From CAVQCJ01 sp963849365 (GTDB lineage Bacteria > Actinomycetota > Actinomycetes > Prado026), in assembly GCA_963849365.1 (NCBI GenBank), contig CAWKHA010000003.1, positions 310,001 to 374,000 on the forward strand: a stretch of 64,000 nt of DNA, in the 5' to 3' direction. How positions within the stretch are numbered: the first letter of the stretch is position 1; each line of letters starts with the position of its first letter. Made by a program: the position numbers and the translations under genes. The notes below the pieces were generated by a model. The model saw nothing but the letters and a program-made list of their open reading frames with translations. It did no database searches and had not been told where the DNA came from. Below are positions 9,089 through 17,733 of the stretch, one piece after another.

Positions 9089-9997
9089 ATGGATGGGTCC
9101 GGGCTGACTGTTCTGGGGGTTCCGACCAGCGCCGGCGCACACCACGCCGGACAGGACGGCGTGCCGGGCGCGCTGCGGGCCACCGGCCTGGTCGAGCGGC
9201 TGCGCGCCGGCGGTGTGGACGTCGAGGACGGCGGCGACCTGGCCGGCGAGGTCTTCACGGTCGACAACGCGAATCCCACCCACCAGAGCCTGCCGGCCGT
9301 CGTGCGGGTGGCCCGGATCGTGGCCGACGCGACCGCCGCCGTCCTGCGGTCCGGTCGCGTCCCGCTGCTGCTCGGCGGGGACTGCACGATCACGCTGGGC
9401 GTGGTGGCCGGTGCGCAGCGGGTCCATCCCGGCGCCGGGCTGGCGTACTTCGACGGTGACGCCGACCTGTCGACCCCGGCCACCACGCGTAGCGGCGTGA
9501 TGGATGCGATGGGGATCGCGCACCTGCTGGGTATCGCCGACACCGACCTGGCTCGCCTGGACCGTCCGGCACCCATGCTGACCGCCGACCGTCTGGTGCT
9601 GCTCGGCTACGACCCGGGCGATCCCGGAGCGTTCGACGGCGATGCGCTCGCCGCCCACCCGGGCCTCGTCCACCACTCGTACTTCGAGCTGCGGACCGCT
9701 CCCGAGAGGCTCGCGAGCGAGGCGGTGGCACTGCTCGAGGCGACCTCGGCGCGGGTGGTCGTGCACTTCGACGTGGACGCGGTCGACGCCAACGATGTGC
9801 CGCTGGGCAACTTCCCGCACTACGGCACCGGGGTCTCGCTGGAGACCGCCCGGTCCGTGCTCACGATCCTGTGCGGCACGCCGAAGCTGGCGGCGATCGT
9901 CCTCACCGAGGTCAACCCGAGCTACGACCCGTCCGGCGCGGCGGTCGCCCGATACGTCGACGCCGTCGCGGCCGCCCTCGTCGCCGCGCTCGGCTAG
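9089..9997 (+). CDS. Arginase-fold (ureohydrolase-like) protein with altered metal site
   Basis: 302 residues from ATG 9089, chosen for the GGGAGG site 6 nt upstream; the frame is open further 5'. The fold is that of arginase/agmatinase: GGDCTITLG near residue 96, YFDGDADL near 122 and VHFDVDAVD in the C-terminal half. In true arginases the first motif is GGDHS and the second DxHxD, whose His residues bind manganese. Here these are Cys and Asp, while the last DxD is kept. So it may bind different metals or do a different hydrolysis. Naming it arginase would go beyond the sequence. Confidence 0.85.
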   Translation: MDGSGLTVLGVPTSAGAHHAGQDGVPGALRATGLVERLRAGGVDVEDGGDLAGEVFTVDNANPTHQSLPAVVRVARIVADATAAVLRSGRVPLLLGGDCTITLGVVAGAQRVHPGAGLAYFDGDADLSTPATTRSGVMDAMGIAHLLGIADTDLARLDRPAPMLTADRLVLLGYDPGDPGAFDGDALAAHPGLVHHSYFELRTAPERLASEAVALLEATSARVVVHFDVDAVDANDVPLGNFPHYGTGVSLETARSVLTILCGTPKLAAIVLTEVNPSYDPSGAAVARYVDAVAAALVAALG

Positions 9998-10000
9998 GGG

Positions 10001-10405
10001 TCAGGAGTCGGCCGGCTTCTCCTGCACGGCCCAGCTGTTGCCGTCGGGGTCGTCGAAGAAGCAGAACGTGTTCCACGGACCGCCGTGCCCGTCCTCCCAG
10101 CCGCTCTCGCCCATGTGCCGGACCGGCGACACGTCGACGCCGCCTGCGACGAGCTGGGCGTGCGCGGCCTCGATGTCGCTGACCACCAGCTGCAGACCCT
10201 TGAGCGAGCCCGGCTCGGACTCGACCAGCCCGGTGCCGATGGTCACGGAGCAGGCCGAGCCGGGCGGGGTCAGCTGCACGACCCGCATGGTGTCGCTCAT
10301 GCGGTGGTCCACGTCGACCACGAACCCGACCTGCTCGTTGTAGAACTGCTTGGAGCGGTCGACGTCCGACACCGGTACGACCACCACCTCGAGCTTCCAG
10401 TCCAT
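10001..10405 (-). CDS. VOC-family (glyoxalase/bleomycin-resistance fold) protein
   Basis: 134 residues with the two beta-alpha-beta-beta-beta modules of the vicinal oxygen chelate superfamily: VVVPVSDVDRSKQFYNEQVGF at the start, and FFDDPDGNSWAVQE at the end with the usual C-terminal acidic metal position replaced by Gln-Glu. Such proteins act as small metalloenzymes or bind ligands; the substrate cannot be told. The start lies 13 nt after the methyltransferase stop on the same strand, so the two are probably co-transcribed. Confidence 0.88.
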   Translation of the reverse strand: MDWKLEVVVVPVSDVDRSKQFYNEQVGFVVDVDHRMSDTMRVVQLTPPGSACSVTIGTGLVESEPGSLKGLQLVVSDIEAAHAQLVAGGVDVSPVRHMGESGWEDGHGGPWNTFCFFDDPDGNSWAVQEKPADS

Positions 10406-10417
10406 CCGTCCTCCTGG

Positions 10418-11221
10418 TCAGGTCGCTGTGCCGCGCACCGCCCAGGCGCGGGCGGTCAGCCGGATCGAGCCGTCCGGACCGGTGGGGAGCGTTTCGCTCA
10501 GCCTGCGACGCAGCCGCTCCCGCCGGTCCGGCGTGAGCTGGGCACAGTAGCCGGGCCCCGGTCCCTGCCCGCCGAGGAACGGGGTCCAGTAGTCGTCGAA
10601 GTCGCGGAACTGTGTCTCCACCTCGATCGCCAGGGACTCGACGCCGGACAGCGCCGCCGTGGCGAAGGAGCCGGCGAGCCCTCCCGGGCGGCAGATCGGG
10701 AAGCGCGCGGCTTCATCGAGCGCGGCGGCGCCGGGGTCCTCGGCGATGGCTGCGTCCCAGAACAGGCGCAGCATCTGCATCCCCTCCGCGTAGTCCCACA
10801 CGTAGGCCGCGGCGGTCCCGCCGGGGACCAGCACGCGGCGCATCTCGCCGACCGCGCCGGCCGGGTCGGGGACGAAGTTCAGGACCAGCCCGCACACGAC
10901 CCGGTCGACGGACGCGTCCGGGAGCGGGAGGTCGCCGGCGTCGCCGACCCGGAACGAGGCACGCGGGTCCTCGAGCTGTTGCGCAGCCCGGGCCACGTAC
11001 GCCTGCGACGGATCGACGCCGACCAGCGACGCGGGCGCGGAACCCTGCAGGACGGCGCCGCTGAGGGCTCCGGTCCCGCAGCCCACGTCCAGCCAGCGCA
11101 GCCCGCGGGGCGGGTCCAGCCACCGGACGAAGTCAGCCGCCACCAGCCGGCTCCAGCGGCCGACGAACGGCTCGTACGGGTCGGCCGACGACCACGCCTC
11201 CGGTGCCACGCCACTCAGCAT
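10418..11221 (-). CDS. Class I SAM-dependent methyltransferase
   Basis: 267 residues from ATG 11221. The motif-I loop LDVGCGTGALSG is near residue 60, the acidic SAM ribose contact at VGVDPS, then DLPLPDASVDRVVCGLVLNF and the LVPGGTAAAYVWD strand. The core resembles UbiE/methyltransferase-11 proteins. An in-frame ATG at 11263 would add 14 residues, but it lies in the loop of a strong hairpin (11241-11283), so I prefer the downstream start. Substrate unknown. Confidence 0.9.
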   Translation of the reverse strand: MLSGVAPEAWSSADPYEPFVGRWSRLVAADFVRWLDPPRGLRWLDVGCGTGALSGAVLQGSAPASLVGVDPSQAYVARAAQQLEDPRASFRVGDAGDLPLPDASVDRVVCGLVLNFVPDPAGAVGEMRRVLVPGGTAAAYVWDYAEGMQMLRLFWDAAIAEDPGAAALDEAARFPICRPGGLAGSFATAALSGVESLAIEVETQFRDFDDYWTPFLGGQGPGPGYCAQLTPDRRERLRRRLSETLPTGPDGSIRLTARAWAVRGTAT

Positions 11222-11240
11222 GCCCGCTGTCCGGCCGGTC

Positions 11241-11283
11241 GTTGCACGCGGATCGGCCGCCATTGCGCCGATCCGTGTGCAAC
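11241..11283 (-). terminator. Strong hairpin downstream of the DUF421 gene
   Basis: Two 17-nt arms (11241-11257 and 11267-11283) pair with a single mismatch around a 9-nt loop. It begins 10 nt after the DUF421 stop (reading minus strand) and ends 20 nt before the methyltransferase ATG. There is no U-tract, which is common for actinobacterial terminators; it could instead attenuate readthrough into the methyltransferase gene. Confidence 0.75.
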
Positions 11284-11292
11284 GAGGTGCGG

Positions 11293-11853
11293 TCAGGCGC
11301 GCCGGGCGACCGCGGCCTCCAGGGCGGTCATCCGGCTCAGCAGCAGCTGGATGTCACCGCGGGTCGCGGCCTGCGCCTCGTCGCGCAGGTCCACCAGCAG
11401 CGAGCCGGACGGCATGAGCTCGGCCCTGGAGACGTCGGCGACCGATGTCGCGCCCTGGTCGCGCAGCGCCGCCTCCACGTCCCGCGGGCGCAGACCCAGT
11501 CGCCGCAGCTCGTGGGTCTTGAGCTTCCCGTCTTCGGCCAATGTCGTCGGATCGCCCTCGAAGACTTTCTCCGCGCGGTCGCTGCTCGTGCCGACGCGAA
11601 CGAGCAGGCCGTTCACGAGGAACAGGAACGTCGCACCGACCAGCCCGCCGGTGACCGAGTCGTCCGGCCCGATGATGGCGTTCTGCACGACGTTCGACAG
11701 CAGCAGGACCACGACCAGGTCGAAGGTCGTGAACTGCGCCAGGTCGCGGCGGCCCACCAGGCGAAGCGCGAGCGTGATGAACAGGTAGACCGCAACGGTG
11801 CGGATCCCCTTCTCCACGACGGGGATGCCCATGACCCACATCTCGTTCCACAT
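11293..11853 (-). CDS. DUF421 (YetF-like) membrane protein
   Basis: 186 residues from ATG 11853, selected for GGAGG 5 nt upstream. About three membrane segments fill the first 100 residues (IRTVAVYLFITLALRLVGRRDLAQFTTFDLVV, then a segment ending NGLLVRVGTS), followed by the soluble DUF421 domain (LAEDGKLKTHELRRLGLRPRDVEAALRDQG) and a short coiled C-terminus. In Bacillus relatives the protein is a membrane component linked to spore or stress physiology; a precise role is unknown. Same strand as cobS, 61 nt downstream, and closed by a hairpin. Confidence 0.9.
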   Translation of the reverse strand: MWNEMWVMGIPVVEKGIRTVAVYLFITLALRLVGRRDLAQFTTFDLVVVLLLSNVVQNAIIGPDDSVTGGLVGATFLFLVNGLLVRVGTSSDRAEKVFEGDPTTLAEDGKLKTHELRRLGLRPRDVEAALRDQGATSVADVSRAELMPSGSLLVDLRDEAQAATRGDIQLLLSRMTALEAAVARRA

Positions 11854-11914
11854 CGACGCCTCCGCGGCTCCGGCCCCGCGGTCGCGGGTCACCGGAATCC
11901 TCGCGCACGTCGGC

Positions 11915-12700
11915 TCAGGCGAGCGCGAAGCAGAGCAGAGCCGTCGTCGTGCCGATCTCGACGCTCGCGCCGAGGACGTCGCCGGTCACGCCGCCCAGGC
12001 GACGCGTGCACCGCCGAACCAGCAGGGCGGCAGCCAGAGCAGCGACCAGCACGGCCACCGAAGCCCGCAGCGTCAGCCACCCGCTGCGGTCGTCGTCGAG
12101 CCAGGACAGGCCCGCGCAGGCGACCGCGGTGAGCGCCGTCACCGCCGCCGCCGCCCCGATCGGCAGCGCCCCGGCGAAGGGCAGCCCGAGACCGTCCGCG
12201 CGCGCCGGTGGCACCCCGGCCCGACAGCCCCACACGACCGCCGCGCGCCCTGCGGTGACCCCGACCAGCACCCCCAGCCAGCCGGTACCGCGACCGACCG
12301 ACTCGGCCACGGCGCCCACCTGGACCAGCAGCACGAGCACGACGGTCACGACCCCGAACGGGCCGACGTCCGAGCGTCGCATCACCTCCAGCGCGGCGTC
12401 GGCGGGCCGCCCCGACCCCAGACCGTCGGCGGTGTCCGCCAGGCCGTCCAGGTGCAGGCCCCGGCTGAGCGCAGCGACGCACCCGACGGCGAGGACGGCG
12501 GCGAGCCACGTCCCGGCGGCGGAGTGGTGGGTCGCCTCGCGGGTCAGCTCGAGGACCCCGCCCGCGACCGCGCCGATCGTCGCGCCGACCAACGGGGTGA
12601 CCCAGAGCGCGGAACGGACCACTCCGCGGTCGACCCGGGTCGGCGGCGGGACGCGGACCGCGGTGAACGTCCCCAGCGCCAGCCGCAGCGGATCGCTCAC
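11915..12700 (-). CDS. cobS: Adenosylcobinamide-GDP ribazoletransferase (cobalamin synthase)
   Basis: 261 residues. Integral membrane enzyme that joins adenosylcobinamide-GDP with alpha-ribazole (or its phosphate), the last step of the lower-ligand (nucleotide loop) pathway. The diagnostic motif HLDGLADTADGL is near residue 82, followed by RSDVGPFG, with several hydrophobic segments. GTG start at 12700 overlaps the cobT stop by 4 nt, so translation is coupled. Last cob gene of the riboswitch operon that begins at 21346. Confidence 0.96.
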   Translation of the reverse strand: MSDPLRLALGTFTAVRVPPPTRVDRGVVRSALWVTPLVGATIGAVAGGVLELTREATHHSAAGTWLAAVLAVGCVAALSRGLHLDGLADTADGLGSGRPADAALEVMRRSDVGPFGVVTVVLVLLVQVGAVAESVGRGTGWLGVLVGVTAGRAAVVWGCRAGVPPARADGLGLPFAGALPIGAAAAVTALTAVACAGLSWLDDDRSGWLTLRASVAVLVAALAAALLVRRCTRRLGGVTGDVLGASVEIGTTTALLCFALA

Positions 12701-13845
12701 GCGTCCGGCCCGGGGTCCGCCTCACGGTCCGACACGCCGGCCTCGTCGAACGTCGCCATCTCGGCGAGCGTGGCCGCCGCCGCCTGCACGATAGGCAGCG
12801 CGACGAGCGCCCCGGTGCCCTCGCCGAGCCGCAGGCCGAAGTCGACGATGGGCTCGAGGTCCAGGCGGTCCAGCGCGCGCGCGTGCGCGGGCTCGGTGGA
12901 GCGGTGCCCGGCCAGCCACCACTGCCTGGACCGGTAGCCCAGGCGCTGGGCGACCAGCGCCGCGGCACCGGACACCACGCCGTCGAGCAGGACGGGCGTG
13001 CGCCGGTCCGCCGCGCGCAGCAGGAAGCCGGCCATGGCGGCGATGTCGGGTCCGGCCACCTCGGCGAGCAGGTCCACCATGTCGGCCTGGCGGGTCCGGC
13101 CGCGACGGGCGGCGTCGCGCACGGCGGCGCACTTGACCATCCAGGCCCTGTCGTCGATGCCGGTGCCGCGGCCGACCACGGTCGCGACCTCGGCGTCGGT
13201 GAGGACTGCGACGAGCGTGGCCGCGGGCGTCGTGTTCCCGATGCCCATGTCCCCGGCGATGAGCAGGTCCGCACCCGCGTCGACCTCCTCGTCGGCGATC
13301 GCGATCCCGGCCCGCACGGCCTGCTCGCACTCCGCGCGCGACATCGCCGGCCCGGTGGTGATGTCCTGCGTCCCGCGCCGCACCTTGTACGCGCTGACGT
13401 CGGGCAGGTCGGACAGGTCGGCGTCCACGGACAGGTCCAGGACGCGCACCGACGCTCCGGCGAGCCGGGCCAGCACGTTCACGGCCGCGCCGCCGGAGAC
13501 GAAGTTGCGGACCATCTGCGCGGTCACCTCGGGCGGGTAGGCGGAGACACCGCTGGCGGCCACTCCGTGGTCGCCGGCGAAGACGACCACCCGCGGACGC
13601 TCGATGAGGCGGGGCGGGCAGACACCCTGGACCCCGGCCAGCCAGACGGACAGATCCTCGAGCCGGCCGAGTGCACCCGTCGGCTTGGTGAGGCGGAGCT
13701 GGCGGGCCCGGGCGGCCGCGCGCACGTCTTCGTCGGGCAGTGCCATGGACCGGCCGATGCGGTCCAGCTCGGTGCTCAGGTCGGCCGGCCGGTCCGGGTC
13801 GGCGGTGTCGCTGCCGGTCTCGTCGCTGCCGGTCTCGTCGCTCAC
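12697..13845 (-). CDS. cobT: Nicotinate-nucleotide-dimethylbenzimidazole phosphoribosyltransferase
   Basis: 382 residues from GTG 13845, which overlaps the cobU stop by 4 nt. It makes alpha-ribazole phosphate from dimethylbenzimidazole and nicotinate mononucleotide, supplying the substrate of CobS. Family motifs: KPTGALGRLEDLSVWLAG, VFAGDHGVAASGVSAYP, GDMGIGNTTPAATL, and the catalytic-Glu region GLRLGEGTGALV near the C-terminus. The first 30 residues are an acidic Asp/Ser/Thr-rich extension containing a repeated SDETG. Part of the B12 operon. Confidence 0.96.
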   Translation of the reverse strand: MSDETGSDETGSDTADPDRPADLSTELDRIGRSMALPDEDVRAAARARQLRLTKPTGALGRLEDLSVWLAGVQGVCPPRLIERPRVVVFAGDHGVAASGVSAYPPEVTAQMVRNFVSGGAAVNVLARLAGASVRVLDLSVDADLSDLPDVSAYKVRRGTQDITTGPAMSRAECEQAVRAGIAIADEEVDAGADLLIAGDMGIGNTTPAATLVAVLTDAEVATVVGRGTGIDDRAWMVKCAAVRDAARRGRTRQADMVDLLAEVAGPDIAAMAGFLLRAADRRTPVLLDGVVSGAAALVAQRLGYRSRQWWLAGHRSTEPAHARALDRLDLEPIVDFGLRLGEGTGALVALPIVQAAAATLAEMATFDEAGVSDREADPGPDA

Positions 13846-15248
13846 AGTCGCTCTTGTCGGGGGTGTTCGGGCCGGGCGGCGGACCGCAGGTCGACCGGGA
13901 TCCCGGCTACCACCAACGTGACGGTGTCGCAGCGGGCAGCCAGCCGTGCGTTCAGCCGGCCGAGCTCGTCCCGGAACCGCCGGCCGGACGGCGTGCCGGG
14001 CACGACCCCGGAGCCCACTTCGTTGCTGACCACGACCACCGTGGCGGCCGTGCCGGCCAGCGCCTCGACGAGCCCGTCGCACCGGCTGGCCACCGCCGCG
14101 TCGGCCTGCTCCACCGGCGGTCGGGGCGGCCCGGCGTCGTCGACCGCCCAGACGCCCTCCTCGTCGAGGACTCCGGCCAGCCAGAGCGAGACGCAGTCGA
14201 CCAGCACGGACTCGTCCGGACCCGCACCCGCGAGCACCGCCGCTACGTCGAGGGTCTCCACCGTCCGCCACGCACCGGGCCGGCGGGCACGGTGGTCGGC
14301 GACGCGCCGGGCCCACTCGCCGTCGTCCGGCCGGATGCCTCCGGTCGCCACGTACGAGACCTGGGTGCGGTCCCGCAGCAGCGACTCGGCGTGCACCGAC
14401 TTGCCGGACCGCGCGCCGCCCAGGACCAGCGTTCGCGTTCCCCGGCGCGGTCGGCCGAGCACGCTGCCGTCGGGGGCCACCCGCGCACCGGCGGCCGCGA
14501 GCCGTTCGGACAGCTCGGCGGGCGGCGGGTCGTGGTGCCCCAGGTGGACCGCGACGACGTCGGTGGTCGCCACGACCGCACCCCGCGCCCGCAGCTCGTC
14601 GATGGTGGCGGCGAACGTCACCAGGTCGAGGTGGCGGGTGCCGTGGTCGGTGCGGTCGCCGAAGGACTCTTCGAGCAGCACGACGTCGTACGCCCGGCCG
14701 CGGACGGCCGCCAAGGTCGAATCCGGCAGCGGACCGGTGTCGGTCGCGTACAGCAGACGCCCGCCCTCGGGCGCGGTGACGTCGTACAGGACGGCGGGAC
14801 CCGTGTGCTCGTCGCCGTGGTCGGCCTCGAGCACCGCGACGGTGTAGCCGTCCAGCGCGACGGTGTCGCCGGCCGCGACCGGCCTGGGACGGACCGGGTC
14901 GTGCGGACCGATCCAGTCGGCGAACACGGCCAGCGCCTGGGGCGGTCCGACGAGGTCGAGCGGTTCGCGCCGGCCGGCCCATGCCCGCGCCAGCAGGGCC
15001 ATCGGCCCGGCATGGTCCGGGTGCGAGTGGGTCACGAGCAGGTGCCGCACCCCCGACAGCGAACGTCCCAACCGGGTCGCGGCGTACGGGACCTCCGGCC
15101 CGCAGTCCAGGAGCAGCCGGCCGTCGACCAGTGCCGCGGTCTGCGCGCGCACGTCGCCAGCGGCCAGCGCTGCGGTGCACAGGCGGCAGGTGCAGAAGGC
15201 GTTCGGCCGGCCGCCGGCGCCGGCGGTGCCGAGCAGCACGACCTCCAT
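13842..15248 (-). CDS. cobU: Metallo-beta-lactamase-fold domain fused to adenosylcobinamide kinase/guanylyltransferase
   Basis: 468 residues with two domains. Residues 1-250 are a PhnP-like MBL-fold hydrolase: THSHPDHAG gives the HxHxDH metal site, with TDTGPL and HLGHHD further on, plus an N-terminal CTCRLC cysteine pair. Residues 255-468 are CobU: P-loop LGGARSGKSVHAES, the VDCVSLWLAG strand and SNEVGSGVVP. CobU phosphorylates adenosylcobinamide and adds GMP. MBL-CobU fusions occur in other actinobacteria; what the hydrolase contributes (perhaps phosphate-ester cleavage on a corrinoid intermediate) is inference. The start ATG overlaps the upstream stop by 1 nt (TGATG). Confidence 0.93.
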   Translation of the reverse strand: MEVVLLGTAGAGGRPNAFCTCRLCTAALAAGDVRAQTAALVDGRLLLDCGPEVPYAATRLGRSLSGVRHLLVTHSHPDHAGPMALLARAWAGRREPLDLVGPPQALAVFADWIGPHDPVRPRPVAAGDTVALDGYTVAVLEADHGDEHTGPAVLYDVTAPEGGRLLYATDTGPLPDSTLAAVRGRAYDVVLLEESFGDRTDHGTRHLDLVTFAATIDELRARGAVVATTDVVAVHLGHHDPPPAELSERLAAAGARVAPDGSVLGRPRRGTRTLVLGGARSGKSVHAESLLRDRTQVSYVATGGIRPDDGEWARRVADHRARRPGAWRTVETLDVAAVLAGAGPDESVLVDCVSLWLAGVLDEEGVWAVDDAGPPRPPVEQADAAVASRCDGLVEALAGTAATVVVVSNEVGSGVVPGTPSGRRFRDELGRLNARLAARCDTVTLVVAGIPVDLRSAARPEHPRQERL

Positions 15249-16114
15249 CACGGCACCTCCGGCCGCACGGCCGGCTCGAACCGGACCGGTACGTCGAAGG
15301 CGGCGCGCCGGGTGGCCCGCCGCAGCGCGCGCAGGACCGGACCCCCGAAGGCGAGCACCAGCAGGGCGTTGCCCAGCCCGCGGATCAGGTCCCATCCCAG
15401 CGAGGTGGCGACCGAGTAGGTCAGGAAGCGGCCGAGGTTGTCGTGCAGCGGCGCCCCGGCGAGGAACGACAGCGACGAGGACGTTCCGGTCTGGAACGGC
15501 CAGAACCACAGGTTGAGCAGGAAGCCGTACGCCACCCCGCTGAGCGCGCCGTAGAGCGCCAGCATCGCCAGCTCGCGACGGCCATGCGCCGGCGGCAGCA
15601 GCCCGGCGAAGAAACCCATCCACGCGGCGGCCAGCATCTGGAAGGGCAGCCAGGGGCCGACGCCGCCGGTCAGCAGTGCCGAGCTGAACATCGTCGTGGC
15701 GCCCAGGACGAACCCGAACCCGGGGCCGAGCGCGCGGCCGCCGAGCACGAGCACCACGAACATCGGGTTGAACCCGGTGACGCCGGCTCCGAACGGGCGC
15801 AGCGCCGTGCCGAGCGCACCCAGCACGCCGAGCATGGCGACCGCTTTGGCGTCCACGCCGCCGGACGACAGCTCGGCCAGCAGGACCAGGATGAGCAGCG
15901 GCAGGAGCGCGGCGAACAGCCAGGGGGCGTCGGCGTCGTGCCCGATGCCCGCCCCCGGGTGGGCCAGCAGCGGCCAGCCGAAGGCTGCGACCCCGACCAG
16001 CGATACCAGGGCCAGGGCGAGCGCCGTCCGCACGCCCAGGCGCATGCCCGTCGGGCGCCGGCTCGCCGCGGGAGGCGCAGCCCGGGTGCCGGGCTCGGCG
16101 GCCGTCGCCGTCAC
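15248..16114 (-). CDS. ECF transporter substrate-binding (S) component, probably corrinoid
   Basis: 288 residues. After a 30-residue polar N-terminus come about six or seven membrane helices (LALALVSLVGVAAFGWPLL; FAALLPLLILVLLAEL; a Gly-rich central part with FNPMFVVLVLGGRALGPGFGF; then LPFQMLAAAWMGFFAGLLP). This pattern matches the large S proteins of energy-coupling-factor importers. Specificity is not visible in the sequence; cobalamin or cobinamide is inferred from the riboswitch and the cob genes on either side. GTG start overlaps the ATPase stop by 4 nt. Confidence 0.82.
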   Translation of the reverse strand: MTATAAEPGTRAAPPAASRRPTGMRLGVRTALALALVSLVGVAAFGWPLLAHPGAGIGHDADAPWLFAALLPLLILVLLAELSSGGVDAKAVAMLGVLGALGTALRPFGAGVTGFNPMFVVLVLGGRALGPGFGFVLGATTMFSSALLTGGVGPWLPFQMLAAAWMGFFAGLLPPAHGRRELAMLALYGALSGVAYGFLLNLWFWPFQTGTSSSLSFLAGAPLHDNLGRFLTYSVATSLGWDLIRGLGNALLVLAFGGPVLRALRRATRRAAFDVPVRFEPAVRPEVP

Positions 16115-17733
16115 ACTGCCGCCCGCAGCGCCTCGGCCACCTCGGCCACGGTCAGCCAGGGACCGGGTGCGAGCACCTTGGCCACCTGTGGCGAGAACGC
16201 GGGCGAGCCGATCACCACCTCGGCCGTCGGGCCGTCCGCGACCACCTCGCCGTCGGCGACCACGACCGTCCGGTCGGCCACCTCGGCGGCGAGCTCGACG
16301 TCGTGCGTGGCCAGGACGACCGCGTGCCCGGCGGCGGCCAGGTCGCGCAGGGTCCGGACCAGCCGGGCTTTCGCCTCGTAGTCCAGGCCACGGGTGGGCT
16401 CGTCCAGCAGCACCAGCGGCGGCGCGGCGACCAGGACCACGGCCAGCGCGAGGGCCAGCCGCTGTCCCTCGGACAGGTCGCGAGGGTGCCGCTCGCGGTC
16501 GACCCCGGGACTGAGCCGGTCGTACACCGCCTGCGTCGATCCCGCGGTCACGCCGGCGTCCCGGTCGGCGGCCGCGCACTCCTGCGCGACCGTCTCGGCG
16601 TACAACAGGTCGCCCGCGTCCTGCGGGACGAGACCGACCCGGCGCAACAGCTCCGGCCCGGTCAGGCCGGCCGGGTCGGCGGCCTTCGGCGCCGCGCCGA
16701 CCCGGACCCGGCCGGCCATCGGCACCGCCGTACCGACGAGCGCAGACAGCAGCGTGGTCTTGCCGGCCCCGTTGCGTCCCATCAGCGCCACCACCTGCCC
16801 GGCGGCGAGTGCGAGCGACAGCCGGTGCAGGGCGACCACCGCGTCGTACCGGACCGTGACGTCGTCGAGCACGCCCACCGTTGAGCCGGCCGGGACCACC
16901 GGACGGGCCGGCCGCCGACCGTCGAGCCGCTCGCGCAGCGGGCCGGCGGCGCGCCGGGCGTCCCGCACCGAGAGCGGCAGCGGGTCCCAACCGGCGATGC
17001 GGCCCAGATGCACCACCGCGGGCGCCACCGACGAGCGGGCCATCACGGCCGCTGGGGTCCCGACCTCCGGCGCGGTCGCTGCGCCGGTCAGGCGCACGAC
17101 CCGGTCGGCGTACTGCACGACCCGCTCGAGCCGATGCTCGGCCAGCAGCACCGTGAGCCCGAGGTCGTGCACCAGCCGCTGCAGCGCGGCCAGGACCTCC
17201 TCGGCGGCGCCGGGGTCCAGCGCCGAGGTCGGTTCGTCCAGCACCAGCACCTTCGGGTGCGCGGTGAGCACCGACCCGATGGCGACCCGCTGGCGCTGCC
17301 CGCCGGACAGGGTGCGCAGTGGGCGCTCGCGCAGCTCGGCCAGGCCGAGCAGGTCGAGCGTCTCCTCGACCCGGCGGCGCATGACCGGCGCGGGCAGGCC
17401 GAGCGACTCCATGGCGTACGCCAGCTCCTCCTCGACCACGTCGGTGACGAACCCGGCCCCGGGGTCCTGGTCGAGGAAGCCGACGACGTCGGCCAGCTCG
17501 CGGGGCGGGTGGGTGCGGGTGTCGCGCCCGTCCACGAGGACCCGGCCGGTCAGCGTGCCGCCGGAGAAGTGCGGCACCAGCCCGTTCACCGTGCGCAGCA
17601 ACGTCGACTTGCCCGAACCCGTGCTCCCGACCACCAGGCAGAGCTCGCCCTCGGGCACGACCAGGTCGACTCCCTGCAGCGCGGGCACGTCGGCACCGGC
17701 GTACGTCACGGCGACGTCCTGGAACCGGATCAC
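16111..17733 (-). CDS. ECF transporter fused double ATPase (EcfA-EcfA')
   Basis: 540 residues with two complete ABC ATPase domains in one chain. Domain 1 (about 1-235) has Walker A GSTGSGKST, signature LSGGQRQRVAIGS and Walker B VLVLDEPTSALD. Domain 2 (about 290-530) has GRNGAGKTT, the variant signature LSEGQRLALAL and LVLLDEPTRGLD. It powers import together with the T and S components encoded directly after and before it. Starts with GTG overlapping the T-component stop by 4 nt. Confidence 0.95.
   Translation of the reverse strand: MIRFQDVAVTYAGADVPALQGVDLVVPEGELCLVVGSTGSGKSTLLRTVNGLVPHFSGGTLTGRVLVDGRDTRTHPPRELADVVGFLDQDPGAGFVTDVVEEELAYAMESLGLPAPVMRRRVEETLDLLGLAELRERPLRTLSGGQRQRVAIGSVLTAHPKVLVLDEPTSALDPGAAEEVLAALQRLVHDLGLTVLLAEHRLERVVQYADRVVRLTGAATAPEVGTPAAVMARSSVAPAVVHLGRIAGWDPLPLSVRDARRAAGPLRERLDGRRPARPVVPAGSTVGVLDDVTVRYDAVVALHRLSLALAAGQVVALMGRNGAGKTTLLSALVGTAVPMAGRVRVGAAPKAADPAGLTGPELLRRVGLVPQDAGDLLYAETVAQECAAADRDAGVTAGSTQAVYDRLSPGVDRERHPRDLSEGQRLALALAVVLVAAPPLVLLDEPTRGLDYEAKARLVRTLRDLAAAGHAVVLATHDVELAAEVADRTVVVADGEVVADGPTAEVVIGSPAFSPQVAKVLAPGPWLTVAEVAEALRAAV

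Noticed and set aside
13842..15248. MBL-CobU fusion as a new finding
   Set aside because: The fusion is striking but occurs in other actinobacterial CobU proteins, so it was kept only as an annotation.
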